Assembly (NCBI GenBank): GCA_003427395.1
Contig: BFEA01000454.1
Location: 1,172,899-1,196,284, forward strand
Reading direction: 5' to 3'
Source: Chara braunii
Taxonomy: Eukaryota; Streptophyta; Charophyceae; Charales; Characeae
DNA length: 23,386 nucleotides
In this document: positions 10,546 through 19,076 of the stretch, piece after piece
Numbering within the stretch: position 1 is the first letter of the stretch
Layout of the letters: each line of letters begins with the position of its first letter
Position numbers and translations under genes: made by a program
The notes under the pieces: generated by a model
Told to the model about the DNA's origin: nothing
Database searches by the model: none
The model's input: the letters and a program-made list of their open reading frames with translations, nothing else

Positions 10546-12339
10546 TCGAACTCATGGTAACCTTATCCTTTTGACCGACGTTCTTTTTATTGCACGTTTT
10601 TCCATCGGTAGATGGCACGCCTTCCGCCCACTTAAAATGTGATGTCCCCATCGCATGACTGGTTCTCAGTCGGAGGTACGGAACCTTGACCCACCAACTG
10701 AGTCAAGAACAACGGTCCACCTGCTCCTAGAAAAAAGCGTGATCGGTCCTTCCTCGACAGATAACACCTCATCCTTCTATTTCGTCCGACCTTTTGTCAG
10801 TACGAGATGGACGCCATCTCTGAGGTACCACCTCACATCCGGCAGGTAGGTCCAGTCCAAACCTCCCCGGACCCCGTCTTGCCATAAAGGCGTCTCTCGC
10901 GAACCGTTCCTCCCGAGTGATATTTTTTGGATCCGACCTCTTCCTTTCAAGAGAGTTGGGGCTCTCTATTAGTCTGCGAGTGCAGTTACGAAGACCTCGC
11001 GGTTAGTCCCGGAACGGTTGTAATGATCCGGCAGGGCGGTGTCACTCGCCCCGTGGTGGGTGCGGACTCCACCCGGTACCTCGCCCGACTCTTCTCTTTG
11101 GACAATGCCGCTCAACTTAACGTGAGCAGCCTTGGTCCATCCCAAGCGACCACTTCGCCCCTCTACGGTATGGCGTGTGGTTAGGGAGAGCAAATGAGAT
11201 TTAGCAAAAAAATGGTGCCACACCCGTTTCGCTCCACGCCCTTGACGTTTAGGTTCCCAACATGAGGCGCAGTTTGAAACTCGGCCCCTGACTAAACTGC
11301 TAAAACGCAGTTTCAAATGCAATTACAAACTGTAACCCTGACTGCGCCGTAGTTTTCTCTTTAATTTTTTTGGGACCGTCCGGGCAAGTGACCCCGGGCC
11401 ACTCTGGTAGCCTAGCAAGGGACTGATTAGTTTGCGTTTTGCATAGAGAACGAAAAATGTCATAAGATATTTCCCTCTAGGGAGGATTGACTGTCTAGTT
11501 ATGACGTTTAGGGTAGTTAGCTGGTAACAAGTACTTTCTTTCATACAAAGGAGCTTTCCAATCCTTTCTTTTTTCTATCACAAGACCCGTTTGTGGAGGT
11601 GATAAAGTAGTCGCCGGTAACGGCCGCTTGTGTTATGACTTCAATTTATTGGTGCTGAGCTGTGCCTATCGAGAAATAAGTCCAACATCCAAAGATGGAC
11701 ATGAAGCTGCATAATTGGCAAGTGGAGTTATGTGCTACCCTCTGCAGATCTAATAGCGTGGAACCCCCTTGTTTCTGACATCACAAAGTTAGCAAGTTCA
11801 AGAGGTCCTTGTTGTCAAAGAGAGAGTGGCCAACGACGCAAAGTGTTATCTTATTAAACTGGGTTCAGCATTCGTCACCAAGGAGAACCATGTTTGTATG
11901 TAGACTCAGCCTGGCTCGAGCTTTTTCATTGAATGCTGCCATCTGATACTAGTGACAAAAAAAAAAAACATTTTGTTGACTGCGGGGTTGCCGGGATGGA
12001 GGCCTGTAGGTTAAAACACACCTTTTGTTTTTTAGCAATGACGACAATGCCCCTCGTTTTTCGATTTTGATAGAGCAGCTCGTGAGGGCACATGTGAAAC
12101 ATGGAAGTTCAGATTGTGCTAGTTACCATAGTTGTTGGCTCGTCTGGTACGGGCGTGTTATAGTCAGTTTTGATTTTCGTCATAGGTACCTTGAAGGCAG
12201 TGGTTTGTGCCCACCTCTGGGTATCAGTTGTCGGGCGGTCGTTGATGCTTAACCCCAACCAGAGTTGAGGTAGACTGTTGCTTACAGTATCATCGGCTAA
12301 GGGGCTCTGCAGACTGTAGAGGGTTCTGCCTCCCGACAA
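10546..12339. other. Unassigned non-coding stretch
   Basis: Balanced-composition DNA with only short, overlapping open frames. The part at 10638-11180 (beginning tgtgatgtcccc) could be a piece of an unrelated LTR, since it is GC-richer and non-repetitive. I found no second copy, primer-binding site or polypurine tract to support that. A small foldback with 8-bp arms (11266-11273/11341-11348) lies here. No tRNA, rRNA or host exon was recognised. Confidence 0.4.
11266..11348. repeat. 83-bp foldback with gcagttt motifs
   Basis: Outer arms ggcgcagt and actgcgcc are reverse complements. Inside, gcagttt/aaactgc words occur in both orientations (11269-11275, 11294-11300 and near 11307). It may be a degenerate miniature element; no target duplication was identified. 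Confidence 0.45.
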
Positions 12340-12640
12340 GTCGGTGAAACTCCGACCAAACAGTGACACACCCCATTGTTTGTCGTCTTGTTCTCCCTCT
12401 CTGCCTACTATTCACTAGGCAGTTATCGTCATAAAGAACTGTCCAGCAAACCGTAGGCAGAGAGGGAGAACAGGACAACGAAGAAGGGGGTGTGATAGAC
12501 TATTTTATCAAAGTTTCACTGACTCATCACTGTCATCAGGAGGCAAAGAGTTGTCGGGTGAACTGTAGGCAGGGAAGGAGCAGAGCAAAACAAACCAGGG
12601 GTTGTGATAGACCGTTTCGTCATAGTTTCACCGACTACTA
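12340..12640. repeat. Three-copy repeat: one inverted, two direct (112 bp)
   Basis: The segment 12341-12408 is inverted relative to 12453-12520. The arms share a perfect 20-bp core (12389-12408 against 12453-12472) and are imperfect outside it, ending in tcggtgaaact / agtttcactga. A further direct copy begins at 12565, 112 bp after the second, with gtaggcaggga and ending atagtttcaccgac. The two arms could fold into a long hairpin with a 44-nt loop. The cluster ends about 25 bp left of the LTR copy at 12664. Confidence 0.85.
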
Positions 12641-12663
12641 AAGTGTTTGATTGTGACGCGCAA

Positions 12664-13050
12664 ACCTCACGCCCTGTGTTGTCTTCCGTTCGGAGTGTTA
12701 GTCATGCGGAGGCCCAGAAAAACACCAAGATGGGTTGTGCCAAGGAGTTTTGGAAATTGGGTGTGGGGACACAGACGGAACTGAAATCCCCCGTGTTGGT
12801 CCGATGGAGCAAGTTGGTTAGTTTCGCGCGTGCGGAATGCACGCGAGGACATGGCATGAAAACAAAAAGACCCAAATTCAATCCAAAAAATATTGTCGGG
12901 CTTCCCACCGAGCTACCGCCCATCCTTTGGAGCAAAAAGGTTTTGGCACGCTTCGCGTGTCTCGTTTCCGTATCAAATCTCGTCGTCGCTCGCTGGTTAG
13001 TTCCGAGTCCGACGTGGATGGTCTCAGCCGTGTGGCTCTTTCTTTATGCT
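12664..13050 (-). repeat. LTR copy (3' LTR or solo), matched part
   Basis: Aligns end to end with 22994-23386 at about 93% identity; the last ~90 bp are identical. The match begins exactly where the other copy meets the PBS, which fixes this as the element-end of an LTR. No PBS follows on its left side, so it is not a 5' LTR. Its right edge cannot be seen because the partner copy leaves the window; the LTR may continue well beyond 13050. Its end does not read TG/CA. Confidence 0.85.
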
Positions 13051-13481
13051 CGTCTTCACTCCGCGCACGGTAGTGGAAACCCCTCGACTCGTAGCGCTCA
13101 AAACGCTTACATTCGGTGCACAGAGTGCGCGGCCAGTGGGGTTCTACTGCCGTCCACGGAATGACGATCAACTCGTTAAATGGCAACAATACCGAGTAAG
13201 GTGGGAAGTGTGTATCGATAATAACAAAGCCCGCATCTACGAATCCAGAACAACGATTTTCGGGAGGGAAGTAATACTGTCCGTCGATTCATGCAACGGC
13301 TTCTCGTATGTCCCACTCACATACACGTGTCCTTTTCTCATCGCGTTAGGATGGGAGATACGGGAGGCTGGAGCCCAGTCGAAGGATGCTTGTCAGTCCA
13401 CATATCCATTAATCACAAATATCCCGAGACGTCATTAAAAACAGAAATCATTCGCGCAACACTCAATTAATCCTTCTTGAC

Positions 13482-13483
<2 letters not shown>

Positions 13484-13516
<33 letters not shown>
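13484..13516. repeat. (GA)n microsatellite
   Basis: Perfect GA dinucleotide run of 33 bp following cat. The element strand reads (TC)n, so it does not serve as a polypurine tract. Confidence 0.9.
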
Positions 13517-13517
<1 letters not shown>

Positions 13518-14342
13518 AAACACAGATCAGCTTGATCACGCATATGGCTACGGGTTCGATCAGCCCAATACAATGTTGGTCCCTGGGCGCCTTGTTTCTC
13601 AGGGCCGCCTCGTGACTCGGTTGCCGATGTCGCGCATCATAAGGCAGATGGCATACGCAGTGTAAACAAAGCTACGGATCTAAACACTCTTGCATTCTCG
13701 AAAAAAATCCCTACGACAATCGTCTATTCAACAAAAGAGTCACTCATTCCCTCACTGTGGAAGGTGCAAAAATGAGACATGCACAGGAAAAGATGGATCG
13801 CATCACTCAGTACATAGGCATCCACCGTTCACAAGACAAGAAAACAGGGTCCTTGCGTAGGAGGATTACCCAGGAAACTAATGGAAGAGTTCTAGAAGAA
13901 GTTCCTTCACACAGAATGCCGACTCATTTCCATTCAAGAGCGGGACAATCATTCAGACGCATTATCATTCAAGAGGAGAGAGAGAGAGCGAGAGGGAGTC
14001 AAATAGAAGATGACAAGGTCCGAAAAGAGAATAGTTCGGCGTCGCCGCCTTACACTCACGCCAAGGGTAACAATCCGCAACTAAGGCGCATTCGCCGTTA
14101 ATACCACTATGGCCCCGGGCCATTCACTCACTCAACTCCAATCATCAACCCTCATATCCGCACCGACGATTCCGGTCGTCGCATGCTAACTCCCACCACT
14201 GCGATTGTCCGCAACCGGCCAGTCTATCGTCAGCCCAACAGGACTTTCTGACTCGCATCAATCCACTCTGCCTAGCCACTGCTTACCGGAAGCTGGCTTA
14301 GGAATTGAGAACGTAAGAGAGATTTGCGGGCGCGCTTGCGGG

Positions 14343-14480
14343 TTTTATAGTTGCGAGAAAGGAGATAGAAGGGGGAGAGAACGACGGGAAGGCGGGGGTG
14401 TAGGAGGAGGAGGAAAAGACTTTGAGAAGAGCCCTCCGAGAATGCCATGTTGTTCCTTTGAAACTCAAGGTTCAACCAAT
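14343..14480 (-). promoter_or_regulatory. Possible Pol II promoter (TATAAAA plus CCAAT)
   Basis: On the minus strand TATAAAA occurs at 14343-14349. About 130 bp upstream of it is an ATTGG/CCAAT motif (14476-14480). The arrangement would fire leftwards, in the sense of the retrotransposon, and would suit an LTR U3 promoter if the LTR extends this far. This rests on motifs alone and such motifs are common by chance. Confidence 0.2.
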
Positions 14481-15247
14481 CAGATCCGTCGCGCGATAGG
14501 TAGGTCCTATCGATCCACTCACCTAATTGGCGAGCGGGAGTTATCGGGGGATCGATTGGGCGTCGTACGCCAGGCTCAGAGGGTGAGAAGAGAAAAGGCG
14601 TGAGAGGTGGCGCAAGACGGGTCCAAGATTCAGATGATCGAGAAAGGGAAATGGGCGCACGAAAGCAAGGCGGGAGAGAGAGAGGGAGAAGGAAAAACGG
14701 TTACGGGGAGAGAGAAAAAGGAGGGAGAAGGGAAGGGAGGCGCGGGAGGGAGGGATGCGGGGGACAGAGAGGAAGAAGCTTTTGCATGCACGGCGCCGTC
14801 AACAAAAAAAGAAAAAGGCACCGAAACAGTTACAGCTTGCTTCTATCCTAATTCAAAAATTGACATCACCATATCCGCGCGCGAAAAAAAAACGACGTGG
14901 GAAAAAAAATCCTACGCCTATTCGTAATTACGCAAAATTCCGAGAGTTTTCCCCAACACGCCCAAGAACATTTACACACCCAAAAAGGACACGTCGAAGA
15001 TCCGCTTATCCCGGAGTTCCCAACTACCGAGCCCATTTCCCAGCGCGCTTGCTAAGGCGCACGCAATTTCCCATGCATTTCCCGACTTTGCAAAAGGAAA
15101 AACAGAACTCAACAGTTGAAAGGGCTCTAAAAAAAAAAGAAAAATGCAGCACCCGAAAGCAAGAAAGCAAAACGGGGTTTTTCCTGGGGTTGGTAGGATA
15201 CAAGCAAAAGAAAGGGTACGAAAGATAGCACGGGTTCGTTAAGTGGT

Positions 15248-15265
15248 TCGTCACATATGTGACGA
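15248..15265. promoter_or_regulatory. 18-bp palindrome with TGACG half-sites
   Basis: tcgtcacat is followed by its exact reverse complement. The half-site CGTCA/TGACG is the core recognised by plant TGA-type bZIP factors, so it could be a regulatory site in a U3 region. Function is inferred only. Confidence 0.4.
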
Positions 15266-15281
15266 GCAGGGGGTTCCAAAA

Positions 15282-15561
15282 TTATGCGATCTCCTGATTG
15301 CATGTCACGGCGAAAAAGAAGAGGGGAGAACAGAGTGATGCATGAGGAACCAAACGTATCAACAGAGCAGAAGGAAGTACAAGGAACGATAACTTAAGCC
15401 GCGGATGAGATGGCGACAACGTCCATGGCAAGATCTCTGCAGCCATGTCATATGCAATCCTCTGCCTCGTGGAGATCGTCCAGGTGACGCCATCATGGTC
15501 CACCCGATCTCCGTGTGCTCTGCACCCCTGCTCGTTGCAGTCCGTCGAATCAACGTGTAGG
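15282..15561 (-). other. Possible coding fragment left of the adapter
   Basis: An open minus-strand frame of about 92 codons ends at the adapter. The apparent N-terminal MCIRDS is translated adapter and is not part of any protein. The first ~45 residues (STDCNEQGC, GVTWTISTRQ, DMAAEI) have a protein-like composition; the rest does not. It could belong to the same accessory ORF series as 15612-17607 or to a different locus joined by the adapter. No family recognised. Confidence 0.3.
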
Positions 15562-15599
15562 CTGTCTCTTATACACATCTAGATGTGTATAAGAGACAG
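15562..15599. other. Nextera mate-pair junction adapter (artefact)
   Basis: CTGTCTCTTATACACATCT at 15562-15580 is the 19-bp Tn5 mosaic end, followed immediately by its reverse complement at 15581-15599. That 38-bp head-to-head pair is the circularisation junction of Nextera mate-pair libraries. Two natural mosaic ends would not abut with no spacer and no mismatch in plant DNA. Bases on its two sides are ends of one library fragment that are normally kilobases apart, so the assembly is chimeric here. Confidence 0.97.
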
Positions 15600-15611
15600 G
15601 GTGAATGGGAT

Positions 15612-16244
15612 CTACCGCCGCCTAGTGGGAATGGGCCAGTAGATGCGGTACATGCCAGGGATCTCGCGGGGATGACGGGGAGGGAGTGGGGGTAGGAAGT
15701 GGTTCATCTGTTCCATGGTCACCGGGAGCTCCTCGTACCGGATGATCCGGTGCAAGCGGGGGAAATGATCACCACTGCGGGGGAGGGAAGCGAGGTAATC
15801 GCGATAGAAGGAGGGGAGGGTGCGGAAAAGCGCCGCTCGAAAGATCTCGAAGTGGCGACAGGCGGGGATTGTCCCCGTGGCAACGCAATAGACCTCTACT
15901 ACGTTGCTTCACTCCCATGCAGCGCTGAACAGCAGGAGATGCCAGCAGAATGTGGGAGCAGCGGACTGAAGGGAGGCGTGGGGTTGGACGGTGGCGAGTA
16001 AATAGGTAGAGTAGACGTCACGGAAGAGATGGGGATGGAAAGGGTGGGAAGGGAAGGTGACGGGGGTACGGATCTGTTCGAGGGTGAGGAAATCAAGGGG
16101 CCGGCGGGACAGCATCCGAGGACGAAGGCCTATCGCCCGCATCGGTACGTGGGCGAACTGGGGGACGGGTGGGGCTGGAGGAGAAGGGGGATTGGCGCTA
16201 TCTCCGTCACGCGGTACTTGAGGTGGCGGCTGCAGGGCCGCCAT
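15612..16244 (-). pseudogene. Accessory ORF5 downstream of pol, one internal stop
   Basis: Starting at the ATG at 16244 (MAALQPPP), a frame of 210 codons reaches a TAG at 15612-15614, interrupted by one TGA at 15909-15911 (codon 112). The frame is also open upstream to 16457, where it is Lys/Arg-rich, so the true start is uncertain. The N-terminal part is Pro-rich; the rest has a globular look (LDFLTLEQIRTPVTF, FRTLPSFYRDYLASL, MEQMNHFLPP). I see no signal peptide or obvious membrane helix, so an envelope role is not supported. No family recognised. The frame ends only 13 bp before the adapter. Confidence 0.5.
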
Positions 16245-16353
16245 CTTCGGACCTCGGCGACTCTGGCTCCCTGGTCGGATCGCTACCGATGCGCAGGCTG
16301 GCTTCGCTAGTGGACTCCAGCTAGCGCTTTCCGGAGGCAATCTCTTCGCGCTT

Positions 16354-16608
16354 TCACGCCGCTTCCGGATCTTCCGCCTCCATTCCCGTACGCGTCGCTT
16401 CCTCCGGCGGGGCTTCCCTCTCGGACCCGGTTCTTTCTTCTTCCTCTTCCCCCTCACTCAGCTCGCCCTCGCTATGTTCACTATGGCTGCCCTCCTCCGA
16501 TGTTTCCTTGTCGTTGTCTTCTTCTTCGTTGTCGTCATCGTCGATCACCACTTCTTTTGCCCTCGGGTAGAAGGCGTAAGGGATGATCTTGTACGGCTTC
16601 AGATACTC
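16354..16608 (-). pseudogene. Acidic-tail segment, probable continuation of ORF4
   Basis: Open for 84 codons after a TAG at 16609-16611. It begins EYLKPYKIIPYAFYPRAKE and then becomes a strongly acidic tract (VIDDDDNEEEDNDKE, GELSEGEEEEERTGSE). There is no ATG at its start. The simplest reading is that it was the C-terminal part of ORF4, now cut off by a frameshift near 16640. Acidic tails of this kind occur in chromatin-associated and nucleic-acid-mimicking proteins, but no function is assigned. Repeated GAA/GAG codons favour this frame over the overlapping Arg/Lys-rich frame. Confidence 0.45.
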
Positions 16609-16636
16609 CTACCGCGATGGTAGTGTATCCTCGTCC

Positions 16637-17128
16637 CTAGGTTCCTCCAAGGACGAAGTCCACGGAAGGTACGGGTCCCAAGGATCGCTCGAAAATATAC
16701 GGAGCAGGACTGTCGTCACTCTGAAAGTAGATGTCGGGCGAGAGATAGTCCGCCAATTGTACGATCGGTGCGATGAGCTCCTGTGCAATCAACTGACGGC
16801 GACCCGGTTGTACCGATCCAAAGAGGAATCCAATAAGATCTCCTTCCACGTTAGTCCTCCAACCCTGTATGATCAGCAGCTCCGGATTCTCGATCCATGT
16901 GGGGTGCTTGATAGTGCCCGTCCACTTTACTTGTACTCGGGCCAGACAGAAAGACAATTCCTCAAAAGTTTCGCGCGACAGTCGCCAATGTCCAGGATGG
17001 ATAAGAGGGACCGCAAGAGGCTCGAATGAGAAGGAGAGAGAAGGGTGAAGATCGGATTGCCAGAAGGTGGGGAAGAAAGAGGGAAGACCAAAGATAGAGA
17101 GAGGAGCGAGAAGATTCGCGTGGTTCAT
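16637..17128 (-). CDS. Accessory ORF4 downstream of pol, 163 aa, uninterrupted
   Basis: Starts at the ATG at 17128-17126, which overlaps the TGA that closes ORF3 (ATGA), and runs 163 codons without a stop to a TAG at 16637-16639. The protein has mixed hydrophobic/polar composition with a globular look (GHWRLSRETFEELSF, KWTGTIKHPTWIENPELL, RRQLIAQELIAPIVQLADYL). There is no signal peptide, no long membrane helix and no Cys/His cluster. It does not resemble an envelope glycoprotein or any family I recognise. An acidic segment lies just downstream in another frame and may be its lost tail. Because it stays open in a heavily mutated element, it is the best-preserved reading frame after gag. Confidence 0.55.
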   Translation of the reverse strand: MNHANLLAPLSIFGLPSFFPTFWQSDLHPSLSFSFEPLAVPLIHPGHWRLSRETFEELSFCLARVQVKWTGTIKHPTWIENPELLIIQGWRTNVEGDLIGFLFGSVQPGRRQLIAQELIAPIVQLADYLSPDIYFQSDDSPAPYIFERSLGPVPSVDFVLGGT

Positions 17129-17607
17129 TGGGGATGGGGGAAGGGGACGAGGGTTGGAATCACAACTGGCCGCTCACGCGGTGCTCGCCGAATGCCGTCA
17201 AGGTCTAATGCAGAGATCGGAATGATGTTATATCCTTCTCGAGCGAGGACGTGATGCCACACGTTGGAGACTTGCTCTGTCCACTCGCGCAGCGAGGCCA
17301 AGATCGCGGTATGCCTCTGCGGGTTGACCTAGCTGATGTCACCGGCGAATCCCGCCGCTGCGGTGACATGGCTCGTTCTGGGACCCGCTCGCCGATGAAC
17401 TGCAGTAACCTCTGCGAACACTATCGCGTGAGGGCTTCCTTCTATCCGAAACGCAGCGGCGGCACAGGTACCTTCGTCGCAGAAGAATTGCATCAAACGG
17501 CGGAGATCCGTACTGAGCCGAGGGTGACAAACTTGCCGAATTTCTGAGATGTAGCCACATGGCTGCCGCAACTGTAAGTCAAGAGCCCGCTCCGTGATAA
17601 AACTCAT
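17125..17607 (-). pseudogene. Accessory ORF3 downstream of pol, one internal stop
   Basis: The ATG at 17607-17605 overlaps the pol stop TGA (17606-17604) as ATGA. The frame continues 160 codons to a TGA at 17125-17127, with one TAG at 17329-17331 (codon 93). The product starts MSFITERALDLQLRQPCGYI and contains CHPRLSTDLRRLMQFFCDEG and, after the stop, ILASLREWTEQVSNVWHHVL. It shows no transmembrane segment, signal peptide or known domain. The overlap with pol suggests translation by termination-reinitiation on the same mRNA. The single TAG can be explained by one C-to-T change from CAG. Family unknown. Confidence 0.55.
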
Positions 17608-18020
17608 GGCGAGGTTGGAGAGGAGGATGAGGGACAAGAGGGAGAAGGAGGAGAGAAGGTTAAATCGTCGTTGTTTTCCTCGCTTTCCGAGGGAGAAGAG
17701 GGAGGAAGATCGGAAGGAGGAAGGAGACGGAGGTGGAAGGTATGTCGGACGATGGGGACGGAGCTATGACTGGCGCTAGCCTCAGGCGCGACGCGCACCG
17801 TGTTGGCGCCGTTGGGTCCGAGTTCGACAACGTGAAAACAGCCAGAGAACTTGGGAGCGAGTTTCCGGTCGCGTGCACATTTACGTACCTGCACTAGGTC
17901 CCCCAATTTATATTGGTACTGGGGCCCAGCATTCTCGTTCCGAGCCTCATAGCTGCGGACCTGTCTACCGTGGGCCAGTTCGGTCATCCTTTGCCTTTTC
18001 CGGGCTAGCTTCGGAACGGC
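17604..18020 (-). pseudogene. pol: pol: integrase C-terminal domain
   Basis: Continues in the frame of the integrase core after a TGA at 18021-18023. It has the SH3-like C-terminal signature of Ty3/gypsy integrases: YKLGDLVQVRK, then RDRKLAPKFSGCFHVVEL and GANTVRV. The usual G-P-[FY] core reads G-C-F here. A Ser/Pro-rich tail follows. No chromodomain is present. The frame ends in a TGA that overlaps the ATG of ORF3. This domain binds DNA and helps target-site choice in related elements. Confidence 0.8.
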
Positions 18021-18605
18021 TCATTCCATTAAGTCGGCGTACCTCTTGGCCTTGGCTTTGAGGGCCGCACGCGTGTCTCTACCCCTTGCTTCGGCAATTT
18101 CCGAGTTACCCCGGTAATCGACACAGGGGAGGCTATTAGTTCGAAGCTGAAAGGGGGTGAACCCCGTAGACTCGTGAGGGGTGGCCCGGTGGATCCCGAC
18201 GATCTGATATACGATTCCGGGCCAAGGACGCGTGTCGTGTGCCGCTAAGTTCCTGCGAAGGGCGGTTTTAATCATACGGTTGGCATTCTCAGCCAACCCG
18301 TTCGACTGGGACACGTGGGGTGCCGTATGTCGAAGCGTGATGCCCCTTCGCGCAAATAGTTCTTTTGCCTCACCTTGAAATTCAGATCCATTGTCGGTTA
18401 GAATTTCTTCCGTATCTATATGGGTATAGAGGAACCGTTCGATGTACTTGGCTATTTCTGCGGCCTTTCGGGTCTTACAGCGATAGACTTCGATATACTT
18501 GGAAAAGTGGTCAATTAATACTAATAAAATAGAATATTCACACCGGTTTGGGCCAGGTGGCACGTCAATATCGGTCGTGTCCATACTGACTCGCTGGAAA
18601 GGACG
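18021..18605 (-). pseudogene. pol: pol: integrase catalytic core (DDE)
   Basis: Retroviral-type integrase core inserting element cDNA into the host genome. Counting from the Met at 18584, the triad is visible as D2 (SMDTTDIDVPP), D64 (EILTDNGSEFQG) and E99 (NGLAENANRMIK), with 34 residues between the second Asp and the Glu (35 is usual). Also typical are LLVLIDHFSKYIEVY and the late GFTPFQLRTN segment. The frame is bounded by a TAG at 18606-18608 upstream and a TGA at 18021-18023 downstream. Both fall inside the normal polyprotein, so they are disabling mutations. All three catalytic residues are intact. Confidence 0.92.
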
Positions 18606-19076
18606 CTAAACTTCCGTTGGTACGATCGTGTTTGGTCCCAGTATGGGGGTGCGATCAGCGAGACAGACCAGACAATTAGCGACAAGGTATTTGACATCAT
18701 CTCGTTTATTGGACCAGAACCATCGGTTCTAGTCTACAGTTGCCTCCGTGACTCGTATCGCGAAATGAGCGGCCTGTTCCTCGTGAGCAGATGAGATCCA
18801 GTCATATCTCTGGAATGGATGAGGAACCGCCAACCACGAACTCGATCCGTCAGTTTTACGCTTTTCCAAAAGACCGTTGATCCATCGATAATCCTGAGAT
18901 CTCTCGGTTGCCCTACGTCTGTCGTGTTTGGTGAGGTGACCCAATGATAACCCTGCTAATTTCGCCAATAAAATTTTATCTGTCCAGACCTCCGCTCGTC
19001 GGTATGTTTCGTCGTATTCAGGGCCGTCCGTATGGGCGGCCTCGAATCGAACGTTTGTGGGGAGCTTGTTCGTTCT
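18606..19076 (-). pseudogene. pol: pol: integrase N-terminal zinc-binding region
   Basis: Lies in the same frame as the catalytic core. An H-x5-H (AHEEQAAHFAI) is followed by C-x2-C (VANCLVCLADRT), the HHCC zinc-binding module that precedes gypsy integrase cores. An in-frame TAG at 18729-18731 separates the His and Cys pairs. Upstream, LAKLAGLSLGHL and RWINGLLEKRK form a linker to the PHD-like finger. The frame opens directly out of that finger, so both belong to one polyprotein. Confidence 0.75.

Larger units (their letters stand above)
13051..15281. other. Non-coding; LTR remainder and/or flank
   Basis: No recognisable protein on either strand. The plus strand is purine-rich from about 13960 to 14800, giving stop-poor Arg/Lys/Glu/Gly-rich frames that I regard as composition artefacts. 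A (GA)n tract lies at 13484-13516, a candidate minus-strand TATA/CCAAT pair near 14343-14480, and an 18-bp palindrome at 15248-15265. Part of this may be the U3/R of a long LTR, but no LTR edge or polypurine tract could be placed. Confidence 0.4.

Noticed and set aside
10638-11180. Possible solo LTR of another element (tgtgatgtcccc start)
   Set aside because: No second copy, PBS, polypurine tract or target duplication found in the window.
13484-13516. (GA)n as polypurine tract of the retroelement
   Set aside because: On the element (minus) strand it reads (TC)n, which is the wrong strand.
13545-13570. gggttcgatcag resembling a tRNA T-arm/B box
   Set aside because: No matching acceptor, D-arm or anticodon stem upstream.
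13757-15228. Plus-strand Arg/Lys/Glu-rich ORFs
   Set aside because: Purine-rich strand with few stops; frames overlap and lack domain-like sequence.
15282-15578. A 98-codon minus-strand ORF beginning MCIRDS
   Set aside because: Its start is translated Nextera adapter, a known artefact; only the part left of 15562 is genomic.
16354-16457. Arg/Lys-rich N-terminus read as a nuclear localisation or RNA-binding region of ORF5
   Set aside because: The frame starts at GTG and overlaps a more plausible acidic coding frame; probably a shadow.
17604-18020. Possible C-terminal chromodomain on integrase
   Set aside because: After the SH3-like domain there is only a Ser/Pro/Glu-rich tail; no chromodomain aromatic pattern is visible.
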